64,000 nucleotides of DNA from DAISKN01 sp963716925 (GCA_963716925.1 CAVQUX010000025.1:868001-932000), one strand, 5' to 3'; shown: positions 44,694 through 54,008, counted from the stretch's first letter. Notes: generated by a model not told the origin, from the sequence alone. Translations and numbers: made by a program.

Positions 44694-45430
44694 CAGGCGG
44701 GACGGCACACCACGATTTCTTCATTCCGCGGGTTCTCCCGGTTGTACCGATGCTCTTCCCCGGAGAGCGTCGTGACCGACCAACCGAGCGCCCGGGCCAG
44801 AGCCTCGGGAGCACAGGTATCCCACTCCTTGAGGCCTTTCTGGTGGACGTAGATGTCCGCCTCCCCGAAGAACAGCCGGCTGACCTTGTAGCCTACGCTC
44901 CCGAAGGCCTTCATCTCTCCATCCATCTCGCGGGTGAAGCTCGCGACCCAGTCGGGCGTATGGCTCCGGCTCACCGCGACGACCGGACGCGGGCGGCCAA
45001 CGCTTTCGCCGCGCACCAGCGCCCGGTCGCCGCCCTCGAGGCGCGCGCCCTCGCGGTGCCCCCAGAGGATCTCCCCCGTCGCGGGAAGCGCCACCACCCC
45101 GACGGCCGCGGCGCCGTCGATTGCGAGAGCGAGGTGCACCGCCCAATCCTCCCGGCGCTCGCTGTACTCCTTGGTGCCGTCGAGGGGGTCGACGATCCAG
45201 ACCCGCGATTTCGTGAGCCGCCTCCCGTCGCTCGCCGTCTCCTCGCTCAGGACGCCGTCGTCGGGATAGCGGCCGGCGAGGATTCCCTGGAGGTACCCAT
45301 CGGCCGCCTGATCGCCGACGTCACCGAGGAGGCTTCCTTCCCAGCGATCCGAAAGGCGAAGGGACTCGAGGCGCTCTCCCGCGGCTTTCGCCGCCTCGAT
45401 TGCGAAACGAAGGTCCTGTTGAGTGTTTAT
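44645..45430 (-). CDS. CysQ-like 3'(2'),5'-bisphosphate nucleotidase with no canonical start codon
   Basis: An inositol-monophosphatase-fold enzyme that should remove the 3' phosphate of PAP, the by-product of sulfate activation. Motifs: RYPDDGVLSEETASD (metal Glu-Glu), VWIVDPLDGTKEYSERREDW (metal Asp pair and DGT loop), and LKEWDTCAPEAL (WDxxA). Family homology starts at QQDLRFAIEAAKAAGERLES, but the frame contains no ATG, GTG or TTG before it. The best candidate is an ATA at 45430-45428, placed exactly where an ATG would overlap the upstream stop (GATAA) and after GGAGAG. The first canonical start (GTG 45139) would lose both metal motifs. An ATG-to-ATA change, sequencing error or true AUA start are all possible. 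Confidence 0.78.
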   Translation of the reverse strand: MNTQQDLRFAIEAAKAAGERLESLRLSDRWEGSLLGDVGDQAADGYLQGILAGRYPDDGVLSEETASDGRRLTKSRVWIVDPLDGTKEYSERREDWAVHLALAIDGAAAVGVVALPATGEILWGHREGARLEGGDRALVRGESVGRPRPVVAVSRSHTPDWVASFTREMDGEMKAFGSVGYKVSRLFFGEADIYVHQKGLKEWDTCAPEALARALGWSVTTLSGEEHRYNRENPRNEEIVVCRPAWRARVLESLKALGVSR

Positions 45431-48400
45431 CGGTTCTCTCCCGCGAGTCTCAGCACGTACTGGAGCTCGCCTCTTTCGATTTCATCGAGGGCCCGACTCC
45501 TCTCGGCGACTCCCTCGGAGAGCCGCGCGAAGAGGGACCGGGCGCCCTGGGTGGGCGGACCGTCTCCCATGGAGGCGAACGAGGAGAGACGCGCGAGCTT
45601 GCTGTCGATGCCCGTCGGGTAGTTGATGAGGTCCTGTCCCGCTCTTGCGCGGTACTGCACGAGCCTCTCCTCGAGGGGATACAGCTTGTCGTTGAGCTCG
45701 CGGAGAGCGTCCTTCAGCGCTTCCGATTCCGCCGGCGCGCTCGACTGCCTGCTCCGCCCTCTTCCTCATCTCACGGATGCGGGAGACGACACGCATGGTC
45801 TCGCTCAGCTTGTCGCGGACGGCGATGAGGAATTCGAACTGCTCTTGAAGATCGGCGTCCGTGAACTCGAGCCGAGGGTCGCGGGCAATCTCGAAGGACC
45901 GGCGGAAGGTCCCGCCTCCCGCCGCGAGCTCGACTTCGTACGTTCCCGGAGCCCCGACCGGCCCGCGGGCGCTTCCTTGAAAGATCGCGCCTTCGAGGAC
46001 CTCGGCCCCGGGGTAGCGCATGTCCCAGACGAAGCGGTTCGCACCGGCTTCCGCTTTCAACGCGGGTTTTTCCCCAGCGCTCGTGAAGCTACGGACCAGC
46101 GCTCCATCCTTATAGAAGGAGAGCTTGACCTCGCCCGCCGGCTTCTCTTTGAAGAAGTAGGGCACCACGACCCCCGACGGAGGGTTCTCCCCGGAGACAC
46201 CTGCGTCTCCAGAGAAGGCTCCGGCAAGGTCGGCTCCGTCCCGGTAGCGGATCGTCCGTCTGGGCGCGAAGAGATGCGCCGCGGCGCTCAGCGCCGCGGG
46301 GTCGAGCTGGTGCAGGAGCGCCACGTTGTCGAGGATCCAGAACGAGCGCCCGTGGGTCGCGGCGACGAGGTCTCCGTCTTTCACCAGGAGGTCGTGGATC
46401 GGAACCACCGGAAGGTTCAGCCGAAGCGGCTGCCAATTGGCGCCGTCATCGAACGACACGTAGACCGAGGTCTCCGTTCCCGCGTAGAGGACACCGCGGC
46501 GTCCCGGGTCCTCCCGGATCACCCGGGTGAAGTCCGTCGCCGGGATTCCGTTCGTGATGCGCGTCCAACTCTCCCCGTAGTCTTTCGTCCTGTAGAGGTA
46601 CGGGGTGTGGTCGGAGAGCTTGTAGCGGGTCGCGGCGACGTAGGCGGTCGCCGGGTCGTGCGGCGATGGATCGATGATGCTGATGAGCGCGAACTCGGGA
46701 AGGTCGCGTGGAGTCTTGTTCTTCCAGCTCTTGCCTCCGTCCCGCGAGACCTGGACGTAGCCGTCGTCGGAGCCCGCCCAGAGGACTCCGGCTTTCGCCG
46801 GCGACTCCGCGAACGCGAAAATCGTCGCGTACCATTCCGGGCCGTAGGCCTCCCGGGTGATCGGCCCCCAGTACGGTCCCGTCTCGGGATCGAGATAGGA
46901 CGGCGTTTTCTCGAGGGTCTTGGGATCGGCGCGGCTCAGATCGGGGCTGATCACCTCCCAGCTCTCGCCCTGATTCGTCGACTTGTGCACGAACTGCGAG
47001 GTCACGTAGACGACGTTCGGATCGTGGGGAGAGACGGCGACGGGATACGTCCACCAGAATCGGTAGTTGATGTCCGCGGAGCCCCAACCGTAGTGCGTCT
47101 CGGGGTTCGGCGAGATATCCCGGATCTGTTTCGTTTTGTGGTCGTAGCGGTAGATCCAGTGGTGGTCTCCCGCGTATACCACGTTGGCGTTCGTCGGATG
47201 GGGCGCTATGTATCCGTCCTCGCCTCCGCCGACGGTGTACCAGTCCTCGAGGGTGATTTTTCCGTAGTCCGAGCGGCTCGGAAGCGAGATGCTGGTGTTG
47301 TCCTGCTGCGAGGCATAGACCCTGTAGGGCACCTGGTTGTCGGCGGCGACGTGGTAGAGCTGTGCCGTCGGCTGGTTCAGGATCGTCGACCAGGACTCGC
47401 CGCCGTTGTAGCTCACGGTCGCGCCGCCGTCGTTTCCCTGCACCATGCGGTTCGGATCCGCGGGGTCGATCCACAGGTCGTGGTTGTCGCCGTGAGGCGG
47501 CTTCATCTCGGTGTAGGTCTTGCCTCCGTCGGTCGACTTCCACATGTCGACGTTGAGGACGTAGACCGTCTCCGGATCCTTCGGATGGGCGATGATGTGG
47601 TGATAGTACCAGGGCCGCTGGGTGAGGTTCGCGTTGTCGGCGAGACGCGTCCAGGTGGCTCCGGCGTCGTCGGAGCGATAGACCCCCTTCTTCCCGATGT
47701 CGGCATCCAGAATCGCCCAGACCCGCTCGGGGCGCGCGGGAGAGAGCGCGATACCGATTCGGCCCTTCGGCCCGGAAGGAAGACCGGGGTTCTCGGTCAG
47801 CTCGGTCCAGTGGTCGCCGCCGTCCGTCGTCTTGAAGATCCCGGTTCCCGGCCCGGCGCTGCGGAAGCCCCAGGGAAAGCGTCTCATCTCGAGAAGCGAG
47901 GCGTAGAGCACGTCGGGATTCGCGGGATCGATCGTGAGGTCGATGGCCCCCGCGTCCTCGTCCCGGTACAGGACCTTCTGCCAGGTACGGCCGCCGTCTT
48001 CCGTACGATAGACGCCGCGATGCTCGCTCGGTCCGAAGGAATCTCCGAGAGCGGCGACCCAGACCACGTCGGGGTTGTGCGGATGGATCCGGATGCGGCC
48101 GATCTGCCGCGTCGCTTCGAGACCGACGCGGGTCCAAGTCTTTCCCGCATCGGCGGACTTGTACACTCCGTCGCCGTGCGTGGCGTTGCCGCGAAAGCAC
48201 GCCTCCCCCATGCCCACGAACACTACGTTCGGATCCGAGGGAGCCACGGCGACGGCGCCGACCGAGCCGGTCCCGAAATAGCCGTCGGACACGTTCTTCC
48301 ACTGGAGCCCGCCGTCCTCCGTCTTCCAGACGCCGCCTCCGGTGGTGCCCTGGTAGAAGACGAGCTTGTTCACCGGGTCGCCGGAGACGGCCACCACCCT

Positions 48401-48523
48401 TCCGCCGCGCGTCGGTCCTATGGAGCGCCAGGAGAGAAGCTTCAAATACGGTTCATCGACCGGTTGGGCGACGACGGAAGCCGCGAGGAACGTCACGAGC
48501 AAGGCCCCGAGGATGCGTTTCAT
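45427..48523 (-). pseudogene. Secreted sortilin/BNR-type beta-propeller protein, frameshifted near the C-terminus
   Basis: About 1030 residues when repaired. A signal peptide (MKRILGALLVTFLAASVVAQ) is followed by VPS10/BNR-like repeats from WRSIGPTRGGRVVAVSGDPV, with the recurring unit GGVWKTEDGG, AGKTWTRVG and GGKSWKNKT, i.e. Asp-box glycosidase-like propellers. After ~830 a beta domain and a helical tail follow. The tail frame is broken at ~45738-45741: deleting one base gives VEAPAESEALKDALREL, then YPLEERLVQYRARAGQDLIN and the end YVLRLAGENR. This group is common in Acidobacteria and Bacteroidota as secreted glycosidase-like proteins. It precedes the cysQ-like gene. Confidence 0.85.
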
Positions 48524-48557
48524 GGCGATCTCCTAACGGAAGGAAACGTGGGCGGGG

Positions 48558-48563
48558 ATTATA
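48558..48563 (-). promoter_or_regulatory. TATAAT -10 box for the propeller gene
   Basis: TATAAT on the minus strand lies ~35 bases before the ATG at 48523. The hexamer 17 bases upstream is TCTCGA, a weak -35. It is the only recognisable element in the 119-base gap to ADOP-4. Confidence 0.35.
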
Positions 48564-48642
48564 GCAGGGGCCACGGAGCTTCGAGATAGGGCAGACCCGG
48601 AAAAGAACGCGTCGCTTCCCCTCTTGCCTCGGTGTGGGCCGG

Positions 48643-51276
48643 CTATTCGGCTCGGAGCGCCGTCGTGGGGTCGACCGCGAGTGCGCGCCGCGCCGGAAGA
48701 TAGCTCGCGAGGACTGCGACCAGGAGGAGCGTTCCCGCCGTCGACCCGTAGCTCCAGGGGTCGAAAGGCCCGACCCCATAGAGAAGGCTCGAGATCCAGC
48801 GCGTGGAAAGAGCCGCGCCGAGAAAACCGAGTCCACCGCCGACGAGAGCCAGCTCGAGCGCCTGACCGACGACGAGCGACACGATCTCTTTCCGCCGCGC
48901 GCCCAGCGCCACCCGCAGGCCGATCTCGCGCGTCCTCGAGGCGACGGAGAACGAGATGACGCCGTAGAGTCCGATCGCCGCGAGAAAGGCGGCGGCGGCG
49001 GCGAAGCCGGTCAGAAGACGCGCGCGAAGACGAGGCGCGGCGACGACGCCCTCGCCCACCTCGGCGACCGGGGCGAGGGGCGCCAGTGGAACGTCCGCGT
49101 CGAGCCCGCGGAGAATTTCCCGTACCTCCGAGTGGATCGAAGCGGGATCGCCCGATGCGCGGACGAGAAGGTGCATCGAGGGCCACGGCGACTGGCCGTG
49201 GGGAACGTACATCTGGGGCTCGGGCTCGCGCTCGAGGGCGTAGTAACGGAAGTCGGACACCACGCCGACCACGCGGCGGCGATCGGCGTCGTCGGGAAGG
49301 AGGACCAGGTCGTGATGGATCTCTTTTCCGAGCGGATCTTCGCCGGGCCATGCCGCCTTCGCGAAGGACTCGTTCACGATGACCACCGGGGCGGCGTCGC
49401 GGTGATCGCGGGCGTCGAAGTCCCGCCCGCGTCGGATCGAGACCCCCAGCGTCTCGAAGAGCTCCGGCCCGACGACGTGGAGCGCGGCCTCGGGTTTCCG
49501 GCCCGCCTCGGGCTCCGGCCGGCCCTCGACGGAATACGGGCTTCGGGTAACGAAGAACTCCGCCCGGGGATCGAGGGGAAGGCCGAGAGAGATGCTCGCG
49601 CGCTCCACCCCCGGCGCCTGCCGCAGCCGCGCCTGCAGATCTTCGAAGAACCTCGCTCGTCGATGGCTTTCTCGATACCGCGTGAAGGGAAGCTCGACGC
49701 TCGTGTAGTAGACTCTCTCGCCTTCAAACCCCCGATCCACGCTCTCGAGGGCGCGGAAGCTCTTGAGGAGGAGCATGGCGCCGATCAGGAGAGTCGAGGC
49801 GAGGGCCACCTCGAATACGACCAGCACCCTTCTCGCGCCGGCCCGGGCGCTTGCGCCTTCGACCCGGCCACCCGATCGAAGCGAATTCGCGAGATTCCTT
49901 CGGCGTCCGAAAATCGCGGGAGCGGAGGCGAGCGCGAGGAAGATCGGGAGGAGAATCGCGAGAAACACGATGGGGTACCGGAAGCCGTTCCCGAGCGCGT
50001 CGGGAAGGGGAAGGCCCGCTGGCGCCGCCGCCCGGACCCCCGACGCGATCCAGGTCCCGAGAAGGCTCCCTCCCCCGGTACCGAGGAGAGAGACGAACAG
50101 CCCTTCGGCCAGGAGCTCTCGGAGAAGACGCGCTCTCGAAGCGCCCATCGCGACCCGGACCGCGAGCTCTCTCTCCCGCGCCAGGAGGCGCGCTATCCAG
50201 AGACCGGAGACGTTGGCGCAGACGAGGAGGAGCAGCAGCAAGAGCGAACCGCCCAGGAGAAAGAGCGGAGCGCGGAGCGGGCCTCTCGAAACCTCCCTCA
50301 AATTCTCGACTTCCAGCTGGAACCCCTGATTCGAGCCCGGGTAATCCCGGGCGAGGCGATCGGAGAGAGGGGCGAGGCGGGCTCTCGCCTGCGCAAGAGT
50401 CGATTCCTGTCGGAGCCGCCCGACCACGTTCAGGATGCGGAAACTTCGATAAGGGCTTCCCCCCTGGTCGGGACGGTCGCGGGGGAGCCGGAGCGGAACC
50501 CAGAGCTCCGTGCCGGGCGCTGGATACGAGAACCCCTCGGGGGCGACGCCGACGACGGTAACCGCATTGCCGTCGATCAGGATGTCGCGGCCGACCACCG
50601 CGCGGTCGCCGGCGAATCGTCGATGGAAGAGCCCGTGTCCCAGCACCGCGACGAGAGAAGCCCCCGGGCGGTCGTCGTCGGGCGAGAACGTCCGGCCGAG
50701 GAGCGGCGCGACGCCGAGGACTTCGAAAAAGCCGTGGGACACGGTCGCCGCGAGCAGCTTCTCGGGCTCCGCATCCCCGGTGAGCGTCAGGCTCGGGCTC
50801 CAGTAGCCCGCGACTCGCTCGAAGACGCCGCTTTCTTCGGCCAGATCGAAGTAGTTGGGAGGCGACAGACTCTCGCGGCCGCCCTCTCTGGAGTGGAACA
50901 CCCGGACCAGGCTATCCGCGTCGGCGTACGGGAGAGATCGATTCCAGAGCGCGTCGATCCATTGGAACATCGCCGCGTTCACGCCGATCCCGAGGGCGAG
51001 GAGCGCGCCCGCGGCGAGAGCGAAGGCCGGGCGCCTCCCAAGCGATCGGGCTCCGGACCGGGCGTCGTGGAAGAGGCTCGGGATGCTCTTTCCCGACATC
51101 AGCCCTCGAGGGCGATAGGACCAGGAGATCGAGACCGCCTGCCTCCAGAACCACAGGCGCGTTCGGCGATGCCGCTCGAACTCCTCGATCAGGTCGCCTT
51201 CGATCTCCTCGCGCCCGCCTTCGGGAATCGCGAGATTCAGAAGAGCGAGCGCGAGTGGAGGTGGTCTTCTCTTCAT
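48643..51276 (-). CDS. ADOP-family permease, copy 4, with N-terminal prefix domain
   Basis: An 877-residue ADOP permease with an extra ~75-residue N-terminal prefix (LALALLNLAIPEGGREEIEG then DLIEEFERHRRTRLWFWRQA) seen in PadR-linked ADOPs. The core follows: FHDARSGARSLGRRPAFALA, first helix ALLALGIGVNAAMFQWIDAL, periplasmic domain, three-helix FtsX unit, second half starting RRVLVVFEVALASTLLIGAM, and the final TREIGLRVALGARRKEIVSL ending AVDPTTALRAE. No ATPase gene is nearby. Its ATG overlaps the PadR stop by 4 bases, so the pair is an operon. PadR probably represses it until a ligand is present, as in multidrug-type regulation. It appears intact. Confidence 0.93.
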   Translation of the reverse strand: MKRRPPPLALALLNLAIPEGGREEIEGDLIEEFERHRRTRLWFWRQAVSISWSYRPRGLMSGKSIPSLFHDARSGARSLGRRPAFALAAGALLALGIGVNAAMFQWIDALWNRSLPYADADSLVRVFHSREGGRESLSPPNYFDLAEESGVFERVAGYWSPSLTLTGDAEPEKLLAATVSHGFFEVLGVAPLLGRTFSPDDDRPGASLVAVLGHGLFHRRFAGDRAVVGRDILIDGNAVTVVGVAPEGFSYPAPGTELWVPLRLPRDRPDQGGSPYRSFRILNVVGRLRQESTLAQARARLAPLSDRLARDYPGSNQGFQLEVENLREVSRGPLRAPLFLLGGSLLLLLLLVCANVSGLWIARLLARERELAVRVAMGASRARLLRELLAEGLFVSLLGTGGGSLLGTWIASGVRAAAPAGLPLPDALGNGFRYPIVFLAILLPIFLALASAPAIFGRRRNLANSLRSGGRVEGASARAGARRVLVVFEVALASTLLIGAMLLLKSFRALESVDRGFEGERVYYTSVELPFTRYRESHRRARFFEDLQARLRQAPGVERASISLGLPLDPRAEFFVTRSPYSVEGRPEPEAGRKPEAALHVVGPELFETLGVSIRRGRDFDARDHRDAAPVVIVNESFAKAAWPGEDPLGKEIHHDLVLLPDDADRRRVVGVVSDFRYYALEREPEPQMYVPHGQSPWPSMHLLVRASGDPASIHSEVREILRGLDADVPLAPLAPVAEVGEGVVAAPRLRARLLTGFAAAAAFLAAIGLYGVISFSVASRTREIGLRVALGARRKEIVSLVVGQALELALVGGGLGFLGAALSTRWISSLLYGVGPFDPWSYGSTAGTLLLVAVLASYLPARRALAVDPTTALRAE

Positions 51277-51608
51277 GCGCCCTCGAGCAGCGGCTGGAGC
51301 CCCTCTTGAAGGCGACCCAGGTCGGCGAGCGTCCGCTTCAGCGCGCGCTTTCCGCGAGGCTTGAGCTTGAAGTAGCGCTTCGCCCTTCCGCCCCGGATCG
51401 GCGTGGGCTCGCCCTGCTCCGAGCCCAGGAGCCCCTTGGCCTGCAGCCGATCGAGGGTGATGTAGACCGAGCCCCGGGCGACCGGCCGCCGGGTCTTCCG
51501 GGCGATCTCCTCCAGGATCGAGGCTCCGTAAGCTTCGTCTCCCAGTCGAAGGACCGCGAGGAGCACCACGAGCTCGAACTCACCCAGCAGGTCGGCGTTC
51601 GCGGTCAT
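51273..51608 (-). CDS. PadR-family transcriptional regulator
   Basis: A 111-residue winged-helix repressor. Family pattern: LGEFELVVLLAVLRLGDEAY then GASILEEIARKTRRPVARGS, and the wing VYITLDRLQAKGLLGSEQGE, with the C-terminal helix DLGRLQEGLQPLLEG for dimerisation. Its stop overlaps ADOP-4. A palindrome (51612-51626) and a plausible promoter lie directly at its start, pointing to autoregulation. It is divergent from the UBP zinc finger gene, 54 bases away. Confidence 0.95.
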   Translation of the reverse strand: MTANADLLGEFELVVLLAVLRLGDEAYGASILEEIARKTRRPVARGSVYITLDRLQAKGLLGSEQGEPTPIRGGRAKRYFKLKPRGKRALKRTLADLGRLQEGLQPLLEGA

Positions 51609-51611
51609 TTA

Positions 51612-51626
51612 GTCAACAATTCTGAC
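51612..51626. promoter_or_regulatory. PadR operator-like inverted repeat GTCA-N7-TGAC overlapping the padR promoter
   Basis: The repeat lies 3 bases upstream of the padR start codon (51608). On the minus strand TTGACC (51647-51642) and CAGAAT (51624-51619) are 17 bases apart, so the repeat overlaps the -10. The predicted transcript start is ~4 bases from the ATG, which would make padR nearly leaderless. Confidence 0.4.
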
Positions 51627-51662
51627 AATATAAATCCCGCCGGTCAAGAGTATTCTTTCTCC

Positions 51663-51932
51663 ATGTCGGAAGAGACCTGTTCCCACATCGAGGCCATCGA
51701 CGGCATCACCCACCCCAGGCGCCGGGAATGCGACGAGTGTGTGAAGAGCGGAGACCGGTGGGTCCACCTGCGCACCTGCCAGGAATGCGGCACGACGCGC
51801 TGCTGCGACAGCTCCCCCAATCGGCACGCGACCCGACACGCCCAGGAGAGCGGGCATCCGGTCGTCGCCTCGGCGGAGCCCGGTGAGCGGTGGCTGTACT
51901 GCTATCCGGACGACGTATTCGTCGAGTACTGA
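51663..51932 (+). CDS. UBP-type zinc finger protein
   Basis: An 89-residue protein made of a single zinc-finger UBP domain. It opens with MSEETCSHIEAIDG and holds Cys and His ligands in CDECVKSGDRWVHLRTCQE then CGTTRCCDSSPNRHATRHAQ, with HPVVASAEPGERWLYCYPDD at the end. Stand-alone UBP fingers of this size are found in bacteria; in eukaryotes the domain binds ubiquitin C-termini, but the bacterial role is unknown. It is divergent from padR. An internally deleted second copy is at 53911-54008. Confidence 0.87.
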   Translation: MSEETCSHIEAIDGITHPRRRECDECVKSGDRWVHLRTCQECGTTRCCDSSPNRHATRHAQESGHPVVASAEPGERWLYCYPDDVFVEY

Positions 51933-52004
51933 CCCCCGCGCTACCGCCGCCGAACCGGCCACCCACGGATTGCCTATCAGCGGCCTCGTCCCTGGTTCGC
52001 GGTT

Positions 52005-52065
52005 CGCGTGCCTGACACCGCGGCAGGTGGTCGCGGTGCGGAACGAAGCGGGTGCCAGGCACGCG
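52005..52065. repeat. REP-like stem-loop inside island 2
   Basis: CGCGTGCCTGACACC (52005-52019) and GGTGCCAGGCACGCG (52051-52065) form a 15-base inverted repeat with one mismatch and a 31-base loop. The GTGCCTGACACC-type core resembles REP palindromes mobilised by REP-associated tyrosine transposases. No transposase ORF lies within the island, and there is no T-run to make it a terminator. It is the first identifiable element after the left edge of island 2. Confidence 0.45.
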
Positions 52066-52086
52066 GGGCGAAGGCCCGAGCCGCCC

Positions 52087-52503
52087 TTACTCGCGTTGTG
52101 CGGTCAGAGTCACCTTGACCTTTCCGAGCTCGCTTTTCATGTTGGGCCGCTTCAGCGGAATCGTTACCGACCTGGTATCGGGCGCCATCGTCCCGGTCAG
52201 GTCGAAAGTCACCCAGCCGACACCTTCGTCGTCCTGGCCGAGGGTGCCCTTGTCGATCTCTCGAACCGTGATGGTGAATTTCTTGCTCAGCGTCCCGTTG
52301 TCGATGTCGTACGCGGCGACGCGTTTGCCGATCGATTTCACACCACCTCCCTGATCCACCTTGTTGGATGCAGGATAGGGGTCGGGCCAGTGGACGACGT
52401 TGCCTCCCTCCTGCGCCTTGATGTTCAGCTCGAAATTGCCCTCTCCGATTCCCTGCCCGTCGAGCACCTTGACAGTATCCAGGTCGACGTGAACGGTAGC
52501 CAT
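52087..52503 (-). CDS. Small beta-rich protein of unknown function
   Basis: A 138-residue protein with alternating hydrophobic strands (MATVHVDLDTVKVLDGQGIG, FELNIKAQEGGNVVHWPDPY, SKKFTITVREIDKGTLGQDD, VGWVTFDLTGTMAPDTRSVT) and a C-terminal strand KVKVTLTAQRE, consistent with an immunoglobulin-like or C2-like sandwich. No signal peptide or membrane helix. A strong ribosome site (AAGGAGGAAAGC) precedes the ATG at 52503, so translation is likely. I do not recognise the family. It is the only complete gene in island 2. Confidence 0.65.
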   Translation of the reverse strand: MATVHVDLDTVKVLDGQGIGEGNFELNIKAQEGGNVVHWPDPYPASNKVDQGGGVKSIGKRVAAYDIDNGTLSKKFTITVREIDKGTLGQDDEGVGWVTFDLTGTMAPDTRSVTIPLKRPNMKSELGKVKVTLTAQRE

Positions 52504-52759
52504 GCTTTCCTCCTTATCTTCACTTAATCAAGGACGCGTACCCGCGAGAGTCCCGCCGAATCAGGAAAGGCGGAGCTCTCATTGCGCGAGTCGAGTTGCC
52601 CTTTCCCAGAAGAACGCAAAGACGCGGCGAGATCGGACATGGCGTCCGCATGGCATGCCTCGCTGGGGGATTGCGGGGTCCCGCCGTTCTGCGCCGGGCG
52701 ACGGCGTGGATCGGATCCATCCCGCGAACGTAGCTGAGTGTGCAGAGACCGCCCGAGGG

Positions 52760-52965
52760 CTAAGAGGGAGCAATCACGCGGTAGATCTTCAGGAACTCCT
52801 CGCGCCCCTCGGGCGCCCGCTCTCGGTGAAGTAGGGCAGGAACGCTACCGGGAAAAGCCCGCCAGGATCGAGAGTGGCAAGCAGCGTCGCCCACGATACA
52901 TCGTCGATCTCGACTTGGAATATCGTGCGGATCCGGGCGAACGGGGCGAGGACCTCGTCGACACT
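52760..52965 (-). pseudogene. Gene remnant without start codon, broken by a frameshift
   Basis: Directly after the stop of the Rpn-like gene, in the same frame and with no start codon, the sequence reads SVDEVLAPFARIRTIFQVEI, DDVSWATLLATLDPGGLFPV, AFLPYFTESG, then stops. The neighbouring frame supplies REEFLKIYRVIAPS and a stop at 52760-52762. It looks like the end of a degraded gene fused to the nuclease. Family not recognised. The 256 bases from 52504 to 52759 hold nothing I can support. Confidence 0.4.
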
Positions 52966-53853
52966 CTAGGCGCCGAGCCCGATATCCTCGAGCGAGTTCG
53001 CCGTGACGAGACGTTCGAGGTAGACGTCGAGATCGGAAACGGACGACAACGCCTCGACTTTCCCGACCACGGATTCGGGCAGCGATCCGAACTTCACGGT
53101 CAGCTGGCGCAGAAGGGTCTCGCGCTTCCCCTTGAGAACACCCTTCAATTCGAGCTCGTCGAAGTAGGTGAGCTCCAATTCCTGCATTTTCCGCTACTCC
53201 TCTCCTGAAAGAAGGCGACGGAACCGCCTCGCCTCTTCCGTCGAAAGCCTGAAGTACGTCTCAATGATGTTCAACAGGAGGAACTTGAGAGCGCGGCTCA
53301 GCTCGCTTTGAAGCACCCGCACCAGCATCTCGCGCCGCAGTTCCAGTTTGCGCGACTTCCCTCGATGCATCAGCGCCGAGAGAGCGGCTCCCAGCGGGCT
53401 CGTTCCAACATACTCTTCCGCCGATAAACGTGCCAGCGCAACGCTTCGGAAGCGAAACCGAAGCTGCTCCTGCCCGAAGAGCTCATCGACGTATTCCGCC
53501 ACCGTCGACTCCGCTCCGCCGCGCAGGTACAAGACGATGGGAAGGACCGGGAGCCGGTAGCGGATCCTCAGGATTGCGTAGTATTCGAACATCCTCCGGG
53601 CGAACTCCGGCTCGGTTCTCGCCTGGACTTCCACGTGGACCAGGAGGATTTCCGGCTTGCCTTCCCGGGTCTCCAACCGAGCGACAACATCGGCCCGCCG
53701 GACGTCTCCCTCGGGGACGTTCGCGAAGACCTCCTTGCCGAGAAAGCGCAGCGTTTCGAAATCGAGCCGCGCTGCGACTTCAGGAAAGAACAGTTCCAGG
53801 AAACTCTGGAGGAGTCCCTCCAGGACGGTCTTGAAGAGCTGGTCCTGTCCCAT
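52966..53853 (-). pseudogene. Rpn/PD-(D/E)XK nuclease-type gene interrupted by an in-frame amber codon
   Basis: Residues 1-219 (53853-53197) resemble the Rpn/transposase_31 family of PD-(D/E)XK nucleases: FFPEVAARLDFETLRFLGKE, ADVVARLETREGKPEILLVH VEVQARTEPEFARRMFEYYA with the Asp and Glu-x-Gln catalytic pattern, then VLPIVLYLRGG. A TAG at 53196-53194 follows GEE; the same frame continues RKMQELELTYFDELELKGVL, KGKRETLLRQLTVKFGSLPE to a stop at 52966, the usual C-terminal region. Changing the TAG to a Tyr codon restores EEYRKMQELEL and ~295 residues. Rpn proteins are linked to DNA breakage and recombination. Probably inactive or reduced to its N-terminal part. Confidence 0.75.
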
Positions 53854-53910
53854 CCGGTCGTCCTCTCGTTAAGAAGACGAAATCCGTTTCGAAAGCCTCC
53901 TTGCCTGGTG

Positions 53911-54008
53911 GACGGCCTCACCCATCCCAAACACCGGGAGTCGCCTCGGCGGAGCCGGGTGAACGGTGGCTCTACTGCTATCCGGACGACGTCTTCGTCG
54001 AGTACTGA
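53911..54008 (+). pseudogene. Internally deleted copy of the UBP zinc finger gene
   Basis: Positions 53911-53940 match 51699-51728 (DGLTHPKHRE versus DGITHPRRRE). Then 53940-54008 match the gene's final part 51864-51932 with the same stop (SAEPGERWLYCYPDDVFVEY by sequence similarity). The missing central 135 bases would contain most zinc ligands, and the join is out of frame. It sits 2 bases from the stop of the ECF sigma gene and forms the right edge of island 2. Confidence 0.8.

Noticed and set aside
45623..48589. A 988-codon open frame on the plus strand opposite the propeller gene
   Set aside because: It is the antisense shadow of a well-supported beta-propeller gene. High GC removes stops from the opposite strand, and the translation is Arg/Val/Asp rich without domains.
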